The translations under genes were made by a program, and so were the position numbers. A stretch of DNA of 64,000 bases, taken from Ruegeria atlantica. GTDB taxonomy: Bacteria; Pseudomonadota; Alphaproteobacteria; Rhodobacterales; Rhodobacteraceae. The notes under the pieces are model-generated. The model was not told where the DNA came from and searched no databases. It saw nothing but the letters and a program-made list of their open reading frames with translations. The stretch is from assembly GCF_013033965.1 (NCBI RefSeq), contig NZ_WQFE01000002.1, positions 372,001-436,000 of the forward strand, given 5' to 3'. The stretch's first letter is position 1. Every line of letters starts with the position of its first letter. Below, in pieces: positions 55,896 through 64,000 of this stretch.

Positions 55896-56039
55896 CGGGG
55901 TCTCCTTTAGAAGGTTAGAGTTAATGGCGCAGGCCGGGATGTCGTCCAGCACAGGCCCATGGAGAAAACCGCACCGATTCCGATGCGGATGCGCGCGTAT
56001 AAGCGGATTTCAGGCAAATGGCAAAGGGATTCTATGGGT

Positions 56040-57047
56040 TCAACTTAGCGCGCTGAGCTGCGACAGCTCCTGACCGTTGATCAGTTGGATATCATCCAGG
56101 GTCAATCCTTCGGCGCCAAGCAATTGGGCGACGTTTTGCCCGTCGACCATTATCCGGGTCACGTTCTCATTTTCGGCGTCGGTTTCAATGAGGACCTCCG
56201 GATCCTCCTCGCCCTCCCACGAGATCAAAAGCTTGTCCTGCCCAGGTTCGAAATCCATGACCTTAACGGCATCGTCGTTATCCTCGGGGTTCAGGTGGAT
56301 GCTGTCAGCGCCTTCGCCTCCGGTCACGATATCACCGCTATGGGCAACAATAGCGTCGTCGCCAGCGCCGCCATTCAGAAAATCCGCGGAGTCTTCGTTT
56401 TCGCCATCCTCACCAGTCAGAACATCGTCACCGTCGCCACCAAACAAGACGTCTTCACCTGCGCCACCAGCGAGCACATCGTCGCCGAAACCCCCATGCA
56501 GCGCATCCGCGCCCGCACCTCCGGTCAACGTGTCGTTGTTCTGACCGCCATACAGGTCGTCATCCCCATCACCGCCGTCCAGCCTGTCTTCGCCGAAATG
56601 GCCAAAAAGCGTGTCGTCGCCATCATCTCCGGACAGGACGTCATCGTCACCTTCGCCATGCAAAACGTCGTCGCCTTCGCCGCCCTGGATCGTATCTCCG
56701 CCTTCACCGCCATGCAGGGTGTCATCGCCCATGCCCCCCAGCACAGTGTCGTCGCCGCCGTAGCCGTTGATCTGGTCGTCGCCATCCTGCCCGGTCAGAA
56801 TGTCTGTTCCTTCACCCCCGGCCACGACCAGATCGCCCTCGAACTCTGAGATGATGGTCCCGGTCGAGGGGTCTTCGGGTTCGTCTATGTTTTCACCAAT
56901 CTCGAGGAAATTGCCGTCAGAAACCTCCTGTGGTTCATCTTCGATGATCTCATCTTCTTCGCTGTCTTCGTCGGCCTCGAGTATCCCACCCATCGCGTAG
57001 GCCGCTCCGCCCATTGCGGCCAGGCTCAGCAATCCGATCAGAAACAT
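56040..57047 (-). CDS. Membrane-anchored RTX-type calcium-binding protein
   Basis: 335 residues. N-terminal hydrophobic segment MFLIGLLSLAAMGGAAYAMGG, then an acidic linker (EADEDSEEDEIIEDEPQEV), then about 150 residues of GGxGxDxLx RTX nonapeptides, and a C-terminal domain (VKVMDFEPGQDKLLISW) resembling those of RTX proteins. ATG 57047 follows GGAGGG. RTX proteins are usually secreted by type I systems without a cleaved signal; none is next to it. Ca2+-dependent folding expected; role unknown. Confidence 0.8.
   Translation of the reverse strand: MFLIGLLSLAAMGGAAYAMGGILEADEDSEEDEIIEDEPQEVSDGNFLEIGENIDEPEDPSTGTIISEFEGDLVVAGGEGTDILTGQDGDDQINGYGGDDTVLGGMGDDTLHGGEGGDTIQGGEGDDVLHGEGDDDVLSGDDGDDTLFGHFGEDRLDGGDGDDDLYGGQNNDTLTGGAGADALHGGFGDDVLAGGAGEDVLFGGDGDDVLTGEDGENEDSADFLNGGAGDDAIVAHSGDIVTGGEGADSIHLNPEDNDDAVKVMDFEPGQDKLLISWEGEEDPEVLIETDAENENVTRIMVDGQNVAQLLGAEGLTLDDIQLINGQELSQLSALS
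56364..56816 (-). repeat. RTX nonapeptide repeat array
   Basis: The coding region of residues ~78-228 consists of tandem GGxGDDxLx-type 9-residue units, e.g. GGDDTVLGGMGDDTLHGGEG. The minus-strand DNA is correspondingly repetitive and Gly/Asp biased, with the middle of the array most regular. Confidence 0.85.
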
Positions 57048-57142
57048 GGCAACCCTCCGAGAACGCACTGCTCCGAGGATGAAATATCCCATGCGATCAG
57101 TCAGTTGGTCAAAGCCAAGCTGAACTTGTGGTTAACCTTTTG

Positions 57143-57646
57143 TCACCAGGGTTCGGGTTGTTGGGTATAGGCGATGTAAAGTGGATGTTTGGGATGCCCG
57201 TCCTTGGTCAGACCCAGATGAAACAGCGGTTGGCCGGTGCCGCGCAGAAGGGTTTCAACCGCGGGGCCGCGCTCAAGATGTGCGCCATGGGTGCCCCAGG
57301 CGGCGATGACCTGATCGGCCCATTGCACGCCATCCAGAATTGCCGCGTCATTCTCGGGACCTACCGGATCGGCGGCGGCGCGCATCTTACGCGGATCGGT
57401 GTCACGCCAAGCAAAGATGTTGGTCACCTGAAAAGCGCCGAATCCCAGTGCCCGCGCGCGGCGCTCACAACGCTCCACTGTCGGGTCGTTTTGCACTTCG
57501 GTTGCAGTCGACGGATTTAGCATTACGAACAACGCCTTACCTCCGCCTGCGTCCCAGACGCGGGTCAGGCTATAGCGATACTTTTCGCAATCGGAATACA
57601 CGGCGGTCGAGGGCGCGTCGCCCTTGGTGTGGGAACGAGTGATCAT
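57143..57646 (-). CDS. DUF1643 domain protein
   Basis: 167 residues. KYRYSLTRVWDAGGGKALFVMLNPSTATEVQNDPTVERCERRARALGFGAF is the family hallmark (quoted core LFVMLNPSTATEVQNDPTVE), plus QVIAAWGTHG. Function unknown; a role on nucleotides or lesions is only conjecture. Lies between truB and the RTX gene on the minus strand. Confidence 0.85.
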   Translation of the reverse strand: MITRSHTKGDAPSTAVYSDCEKYRYSLTRVWDAGGGKALFVMLNPSTATEVQNDPTVERCERRARALGFGAFQVTNIFAWRDTDPRKMRAAADPVGPENDAAILDGVQWADQVIAAWGTHGAHLERGPAVETLLRGTGQPLFHLGLTKDGHPKHPLYIAYTQQPEPW

Positions 57647-57668
57647 GCCTTCTCGCCTAACACGGGGC

Positions 57669-58574
57669 TTATTCGACGAACACCCGGCTGGGGTGCAATT
57701 CGCCGGATTTGTAGATCCCGACGGCCACAGCTTTGCCGTCGAGCGAGGCCCAGGCCTCGTCGCCGTATTCCACGTCCGAGGCCAGAACCATACCCGGATT
57801 GCCGTTGCGCAGGCGGGTGGCGCCCTCGGGTGTGCATTTCAACTCGGGCAGGTCGGCAAGACCGGTTTCCAACGGATGAAGGTATTCGTCCAGCGCGGTG
57901 GTCTTGGCCATCTCGTCGATCTGTTCGATGCTCAAGCTGCCTTCGATATCGAATGGGCCGGACCAGATGCGGCGCAGTTCCCGGACGTGACCGTGGCACC
58001 CCAGCGCTGCGCCCAGATCGCGAGCGATCGAGCGGACGTAGCCGCCCTTGCCGCAGGTCATTTCCAGCGTCACGTGGTCTTCGTCGGGGCGGTCGACCAA
58101 AATCAACTCCTCAACCCATAGCGGACGCGCGGCCAGTTCCACATCCTCGCCATCGCGGGCCAGTTTATAGGCGCGCTGGCCGTCGATTTTCACGGCCGAG
58201 AACTTGGGCGGGACCTGCATGATATCACCCAGAAACGGGTTCAGCGCCTGTTTGATGTCCTCATCCGAAGGGCGCGCATCGCTGGTCGCAATCACTTCGC
58301 CCTCGGCATCATCGGTATTGGTGGCCTGACCCAGACGCACGGTGAACGTGTAAGCTTTCAAAGCATCGGTGATGTAGGGAACTGTCTTCGTCGCCTCACC
58401 CAAAGCCACGGCCAGTACGCCCGTCGCCTCTGGGTCTAACGTACCCGCGTGGCCCGCTTTCTTGGCGTCCATCGCCCAACGCACCTTGTTGACAACCGAC
58501 GTAGAGGTCATGCCCGCGGGCTTGTCCACCACCAGCCAACCGGAAATGTCGCGACCCTTGCGTTTGCGTCCCAT
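57669..58574 (-). CDS. truB: tRNA pseudouridine(55) synthase
   Basis: 301 residues; catalytic Asp in [24 protein letters not shown], with [13 protein letters not shown] at the N-terminus and [26 protein letters not shown]-equivalent [20 protein letters not shown]. Makes pseudouridine 55 in the T-loop of tRNA. In a cluster with rbfA and rpsO, the usual translation-maturation neighbourhood. Confidence 0.96.
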   Translation of the reverse strand: MGRKRKGRDISGWLVVDKPAGMTSTSVVNKVRWAMDAKKAGHAGTLDPEATGVLAVALGEATKTVPYITDALKAYTFTVRLGQATNTDDAEGEVIATSDARPSDEDIKQALNPFLGDIMQVPPKFSAVKIDGQRAYKLARDGEDVELAARPLWVEELILVDRPDEDHVTLEMTCGKGGYVRSIARDLGAALGCHGHVRELRRIWSGPFDIEGSLSIEQIDEMAKTTALDEYLHPLETGLADLPELKCTPEGATRLRNGNPGMVLASDVEYGDEAWASLDGKAVAVGIYKSGELHPSRVFVE

Positions 58575-58634
58575 TCTACACCCTGATTCTTGCCGAGGCG
58601 CGCGACCTAACGGATCGCTCTGCCGCTGTCAATT

Positions 58635-59369
58635 TCAGGGCGTATCTTCGACCACACCCACAATCGGGCCAAGGGAAAATCCGACATCTGATCGATTTCC
58701 TGCGCGCTCATACATGCGAGAGATATTGCCGTCGAAGAACAGCGCATTTGGGGTTTCCAGCACATCTCGGAACAGGCTGCCGAACTCATGGAAGGTGACA
58801 TAGTCATCCGAGATCGCGAAAACCGCGAGCGAGCCATCTTCGCTGGTGCCCACGCCGTTGCGGATATAGCGCGAAGTCGAATCGGGTAGAAAGCGTGGGT
58901 GCAGCTCTCCATCGATTACCAGCATGGGCCCGGATTGGGTGGCAAAGCGGCACTGAGGCATCTGATCTACATAGTCCAGTGTCTCAAAGACATCGGTGCG
59001 GCCTTCGCGGATGCAAAATACTCCGTTCGGCAGCAATCCGAAGTTGCCCGGCCCGGCATTGGGGATGACACGCATCTGTTCCTGACCGCCCTCGACATAA
59101 TGCCCAACGGGCGAGCGGTCGTCATGATACATGCCCGCGTTCATCGCAAATGCCAGACGCTTGCCATCCCGGGCCAACGTTTCGTTCACCGAAGAAAAGT
59201 GACCCAGAACGTCGCCGCTTTCGTCATTCAGAAACAGGCGCAAGTCTTCCGAGGCAGCCACCTCACAAATGGTGTAACGCTTATCCTCATGGGTCACCTT
59301 CTCGCAGGTCACCGCCGAGGCCTGCGCAGCCCAGAGAGCCGCGCCCAGCGTGACAAGTGTTCGGATCAC
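58635..59369 (-). CDS. Exported phosphodiester glycosidase-like protein (DUF2233)
   Basis: 244 residues. Signal peptide [19 protein letters not shown], then a NAGPA-like domain: [81 protein letters not shown]. Family members include the uncovering enzyme that cleaves GlcNAc-1-phosphodiesters; the substrate here is unknown. Overlaps rbfA by 4 bases (ATGA). Confidence 0.85.
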   Translation of the reverse strand: MIRTLVTLGAALWAAQASAVTCEKVTHEDKRYTICEVAASEDLRLFLNDESGDVLGHFSSVNETLARDGKRLAFAMNAGMYHDDRSPVGHYVEGGQEQMRVIPNAGPGNFGLLPNGVFCIREGRTDVFETLDYVDQMPQCRFATQSGPMLVIDGELHPRFLPDSTSRYIRNGVGTSEDGSLAVFAISDDYVTFHEFGSLFRDVLETPNALFFDGNISRMYERAGNRSDVGFSLGPIVGVVEDTP

Positions 59370-59761
59370 TCGTCCAAATCGCGGCGCACCGCGTCCTGTT
59401 CGAACATGCGGCGGGTGTCATCCAGCCGGTCGAAGGTATCATCCAGACGGAACCGCAGATCGGGTGAGAATTTCAGGCCGACCTTTTTGCCGACCATGCG
59501 TCGCAGCTCGCCCTTGTTGCGGGCCAGCAGTTCGATCACGTCCTCCTGTCCTTTACCACCCAGGGGCAGTACATAGGCAGTGGCGATCTTCAGATCGGGC
59601 GAGGTGCGCACCTCACCTACAGTGATCGACATACGGTTCAGGTCGGGGTCGTGGACATCTCCGCGCGCCAGAACTTCGGACAGGGTGCGACGGATCAGTT
59701 CGCCGACGCGCAGCTGTCGTTGGGACGGGCCGGGGCCATCGTGGAATTTGTTCTTTGCCAT
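59366..59761 (-). CDS. rbfA: Ribosome-binding factor A
   Basis: 131 residues of KH-like fold: [28 protein letters not shown] at the start, [24 protein letters not shown], and [25 protein letters not shown]. Needed for 16S rRNA 5' end maturation and cold adaptation. First gene of the rbfA-glycosidase-truB stretch. Confidence 0.95.
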   Translation of the reverse strand: MAKNKFHDGPGPSQRQLRVGELIRRTLSEVLARGDVHDPDLNRMSITVGEVRTSPDLKIATAYVLPLGGKGQEDVIELLARNKGELRRMVGKKVGLKFSPDLRFRLDDTFDRLDDTRRMFEQDAVRRDLDE

Positions 59762-59850
59762 ATCCCCGATCTAAGCGCAAAGCTGGGCTTTGCCAAGCGG
59801 GCGCGAACCGGGTAGGAGGCTTTGAGCCGACTTTAGAAAGGACCAGCGCA

Positions 59851-60660
59851 ATGACCCATATTACCGGGATCGTCATCACAGGGGCTTCGGGCCGTATGGG
59901 GCAGATGCTGATCAAGACAGTGACCGACAGCGATCAGGCGCGTTTGGTTGGTGTTGTTGAGCGGACGGGCCATGACTGGATCGGTCAGGATGTGGGCGAG
60001 GCGATGGGCGGTCAGGCACTGGGCGTAAAAGTCACCGACGATCCGCTGGAGGCTTTTGCGCAAGCACAGGCAGTGATCGACTTTACCGCGCCCGAGGCGA
60101 CACTGGAATTTGCCGCGTTGGCGGCACAGGCCCGTTGTGTGCACGCGATTGGCACCACCGGCATGACCGAAGAACAGATCGCAGCGCTGGAGCCTGCTTC
60201 GCGTCACGCCGTAATCGTGCGGGCGGGGAATATGAGCCTCGGCGTCAATCTGCTGGTGCAACTGACCAAAAAGGTCGCCGCTGCGCTGGATGAGGATTTC
60301 GACATCGAAGTGATCGAAGGCCACCACCACCACAAGGTCGATGCGCCTTCGGGCACTGCGTTGATGCTGGGCGAGGCGGCCGCTGAAGGGCGCGGCGTGA
60401 AACTGGAAGAAGTGTCTGACCGGGGTCGCGACGGCATCACGGGTGCCCGCAAACGCGGCAATATCGGCTTCCACGCCATTCGCGGCGGCGACATCGTAGG
60501 CGAACACGACGTCCTATTCGCCGCCCCCGGAGAACGCATCGTCCTACGCCATCTGGCCACCGACCGCGCCATCTTTGCCCGCGGCGCGCTGAAAGCGGCA
60601 TTGTGGGGGCAGGGCAAAGCGCCTGGTCAGTATGACATGGTGGATGTGCTTGGGTTGTAG
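59851..60660 (+). CDS. dapB: 4-hydroxy-tetrahydrodipicolinate reductase
   Basis: 269 residues. N-terminal NAD(P)-binding [18 protein letters not shown]; catalytic [21 protein letters not shown]-terminal [30 protein letters not shown]. Catalyses the second committed step of the diaminopimelate/lysine pathway. ATG 59851 (MTHITGIV) is chosen because AAAGGA lies upstream; the upstream open frame is not family-like. Divergent from rbfA. Confidence 0.97.
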   Translation: MTHITGIVITGASGRMGQMLIKTVTDSDQARLVGVVERTGHDWIGQDVGEAMGGQALGVKVTDDPLEAFAQAQAVIDFTAPEATLEFAALAAQARCVHAIGTTGMTEEQIAALEPASRHAVIVRAGNMSLGVNLLVQLTKKVAAALDEDFDIEVIEGHHHHKVDAPSGTALMLGEAAAEGRGVKLEEVSDRGRDGITGARKRGNIGFHAIRGGDIVGEHDVLFAAPGERIVLRHLATDRAIFARGALKAALWGQGKAPGQYDMVDVLGL

Positions 60661-60669
60661 AAGTCGCTA

Positions 60670-61018
60670 TTAGATGTACGCGGTTACAAAAACAAAAACG
60701 ATGAATGCAACGACCCAGAAAAGCGCTGCTGTTACCAGTGAAGCAAACTGTAGCAGCAGCCAGACAAAAATATATCTATTCGGGACAAGACGTATCGCGT
60801 TGGGCATATGCTGATCGTTGGTTTTCTCAACCATGAAAAAGTAGTTTGCCGCCCCATAGGCGTTTAGCAAAAAGCCTTTTGCGCGACGGAGGTGTCCCCC
60901 TCGCTCTTGTCCAAAACTCGATAAATTCATCTTTGAAGTTAAACACCGGGAAAATCGAAGCGAGAAGAATCGTGGCGGCCCATGAGGAAAGAGCCACGAC
61001 AACCACGAACCCGAACAT
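60670..61018 (-). pseudogene. Frameshifted gene for a two-helix membrane protein
   Basis: Two overlapping minus-strand frames make sense only joined. The first starts ATG 61018 (MFGFVVVVALSSWAATILLAS helix) and runs to ~60900. The second continues with HLRRAKGFLLNAYGAANYFF, then a helix FVWLLLQFASLVTAALFWVVAF and ends at 60670. Dropping one base from the C5 run at 60896-60900 (plus strand) fuses them into ~115 residues. Either a sequencing error, a real disruption or +1 programmed frameshifting. Function unknown; base composition more AT-rich than its neighbours. Confidence 0.6.
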
Positions 61019-61073
61019 GATCAAAAACAGAGTGCCCAAACCGTGTCCCAGTCATCGCCGTAATCTGGCAGTT

Positions 61074-61937
61074 CTATTCATGAAAGACCGCGAGGCCGGG
61101 TGGTTCCGCGCCATCCTGTTGGGCTTTCGTGAACAAGGCACCCAAACGCTGATCCCATGTCGGTAACTGACCTGTCATGGCATAGGTTAGGCGTTCAGCC
61201 CCGATAGAGATGCCCAGGGGTGCAACCTCTCCTCCGATGATGATCTCTCCGATCTCGGTCCAGTTGTCGGACGGGGGATAGGCCTTGGGCGCGACTTCTT
61301 CCAGATCGCCGACGCGATAATAGACGCCCATTGTCACCAGGTATTCGTCTCCAAACGGATCGGGGAAGAAAAAGCCCGAGGCATCGCGGGCGGCCAACGC
61401 CTCGGCCTCATCACGCAGCAGGACCTTTTCTGCAAAAGGCAAATTCATCTCATCCAAAACCGGGCGCATGTCAGCTGCTTGCGGAACACTGACGAAGGCC
61501 GTGCGGGCCGGGTCGAGCCCGAATTCTTCTGTCAAAAGACGCAACATCAGCTGCGTTGTGTCCCGGCCGCTGGCCGCTCCGCCGGGGTGGCAGCCGACCT
61601 CGTGAAACAGTGGCAGGACGTCGGGACGCGCTTTTTCGTCAACATCGCCAACTCGGGCCAGAGGTTGGATGATGAACTGATCTGTCGGCAATGAGTTCTG
61701 ATCGAAATCGTGCCGCAGCCCGCCGTTATAGTCATTATTCCCCGTAGCAATCGACAGAGGTTGCGTCTCGGAAAACCCGAGGTTGGAAAAAGCGGCTTTC
61801 AGGCGATCCAGCGTGTCCGCAAATTGCGCTTCGAACGCATCGTTCTGACCGGTCGCTCCTATGGCAAATCGCGGCAGAACCGTTCCCACCGCAGCTGCCG
61901 TTCCCAGTTGGACAACCTTCCGCCTGTTCAATCCCAT
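61074..61937 (-). CDS. Tat-exported protein resembling the alanyl-tRNA synthetase catalytic core
   Basis: 287 residues from ATG 61937 (AGGAGG 5 bases upstream). Twin-arginine leader MGLNRRKVVQLGTAAAVGTVLP. The rest tracks the AlaRS catalytic domain: ARVGDVDEKARPDVLPLFHEVG against the AlaRS segment ...RTGD...FFEMLG, LLTEEFGLDPARTAFVSVP against ...FLTEELGLDPERLWVTV, and a class II motif-3-like PLGISIGAERLTYAMTG (residues ~242-258). It lacks tRNA-recognition, editing and C-Ala domains. Alanylation of a non-tRNA target, or a scavenged fold, is possible; none is proven. Confidence 0.6.
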   Translation of the reverse strand: MGLNRRKVVQLGTAAAVGTVLPRFAIGATGQNDAFEAQFADTLDRLKAAFSNLGFSETQPLSIATGNNDYNGGLRHDFDQNSLPTDQFIIQPLARVGDVDEKARPDVLPLFHEVGCHPGGAASGRDTTQLMLRLLTEEFGLDPARTAFVSVPQAADMRPVLDEMNLPFAEKVLLRDEAEALAARDASGFFFPDPFGDEYLVTMGVYYRVGDLEEVAPKAYPPSDNWTEIGEIIIGGEVAPLGISIGAERLTYAMTGQLPTWDQRLGALFTKAQQDGAEPPGLAVFHE

Positions 61938-62036
61938 CGGACGCCTCCTTTGCAACCATGTGCTTAAAGTATCGCAGAAGTTCGGCGCAAAGGTTAAGGA
62001 AATCTAAAAACCGCACCACACGGTGGCAGCGTTGAC

Positions 62037-62701
62037 CTACAGGTCCCTTATTCTGTCTGCACGCAACGGACAGGCGAGATACACGCCGAACTCTTGGCCG
62101 ATATCCGCGCTGACGCGGGCGTGCACCCGGCCCTGCCGGTCGAGGAATCGCTGATTGTCTTCGACGGGGAAAATCCCCTCGTGCCAGATGCCGGGGTGGA
62201 TATAGAGGCCGCGCGTTCCATCGCACCAGAACGCGACCACCTTATCCGGTGTCAGGTTGTCGCCAGGCAAGGCAACCGGGACGATGAACGGCTTGTTATC
62301 CAGCGGCCAAAACATCTGCCCACCATCCGGATGATAGTTCATGTGCCACAGCAGCACCTGATCACGAGGTGCGGTTTGCCGGTCGGTCTGCGCTTGTTGC
62401 GGATCAGCGGACCAGCCGAGCACATAGTGGCCCTTGACCGCTTCGTTCTCACCATAAAGCACATCGCCCTGCCAATCGCATTTGAATGTGCCTTCTACCC
62501 AACCCGCTTCGTCGCCAGTGCCTTGGTCAATCGGACGCCAGCCCTGTTGGGGCCAGCGCACGATTTCAATCTCAAACGTATCGGGGTCATCGACCAGACA
62601 GCCATAACCCTTAACGGATTCGTAGGTGGCGCGGATCAGCGGAACCTCGTGCCACGGTAGCGACGGTTTCGAACTGGCCTCAAAGATGTACTCCGGCGCG
62701 C

Positions 62702-62705
<4 letters not shown>
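62037..62705 (-). CDS. Ureidoglycolate lyase (AllA)-like cupin protein
   Basis: 222 residues with the PF04115-type pattern: MNYHPDGGQMFWPLDNKPFIVPVALPG and GTRGLYIHPGIWHEGIFPVED, where His residues fit the cupin metal/active site, then FGVYLACPL. AllA cleaves ureidoglycolate to glyoxylate and urea, but no other allantoin gene is here. It overlaps the HD-oxygenase gene by 4 bases, so it likely has a role in the phosphonate operon instead; the real substrate is unknown. Confidence 0.75.

Positions 62706-64000
<1,295 letters not shown>

Overview
The window is a chromosomal segment of an alphaproteobacterium, most probably a marine Rhodobacterales/Roseobacter-group species (Ruegeria/Leisingera-like). 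This is inferred from the GC-rich coding sequence, the predicted protein types and the housekeeping synteny dapB / rbfA-truB-rpsO / pnp; no rRNA or tRNA gene is present to confirm it. Coding density is very high, most neighbouring genes overlap by 1-8 bases in translationally coupled operons, and no gene-free stretch exceeds about 300 bases. Both window ends cut genes: a sugar-binding protein at the left edge and a 2-oxoglutarate dioxygenase at the right edge.

Left part (1-16.3 kb): a four-gene glucose-type ABC importer ending in a strong terminator; an outer-membrane lipid-asymmetry pair (MlaA, MlaC) on the minus strand; a RidA/glycerophosphodiesterase pair followed by an acyltransferase/pterin dehydratase pair; three small secreted proteins; a peroxiredoxin divergent from a ferredoxin-reductase/rsmD/HAD operon; methionine aminopeptidase; a TPR-sulfotransferase; and sfsA.

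Middle (16.3-40.6 kb): a short-chain dehydrogenase and a TetR regulator sharing a promoter region with two identical palindromes; a tightly coupled plus-strand run (MoCF-domain protein, GNAT, AhpD-like, OmpA-like); a LysR gene, DUF4399, an MFS transporter and an old-yellow-enzyme/dienoyl-CoA-reductase-like protein; rppH with a SigZ-type sigma factor and a GST; a radical SAM protein plus DUF547 lipoprotein; nth-adenosine kinase; an Ada-type alkyltransferase, a CDF metal exporter, an aldehyde dehydrogenase and a 1-Cys peroxiredoxin; then envelope and regulatory genes, including a membrane-bound LuxR-type protein.

Right part (40.8-64 kb): pnp and rpsO, usually close neighbours, lie about 12.7 kb apart. 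Between them are an ArsR/AHSA1/DUF1761 operon, a BCCT betaine-type transporter, and an operon of an MttB-family methyltransferase, two FAD/GcvT dimethylglycine/sarcosine-dehydrogenase-like demethylases and an AGXT2-like aminotransferase, divergent from a LysR regulator. I read this as an accessory module for uptake and demethylation of quaternary amines. After rpsO, an RTX protein, DUF1643, truB, a phosphodiester-glycosidase-like protein, rbfA and dapB follow. At the right end a coupled operon (2OG dioxygenase - HD-domain oxygenase - ureidoglycolate-lyase-like protein) resembles the TmpA/TmpB route, which releases glycine betaine from a trimethylated phosphonate. It could feed the demethylation module 8-20 kb away. 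Downstream of it lies a Tat-exported protein that looks like an alanyl-tRNA-synthetase catalytic core, and a small membrane-protein gene broken by a one-base frameshift.
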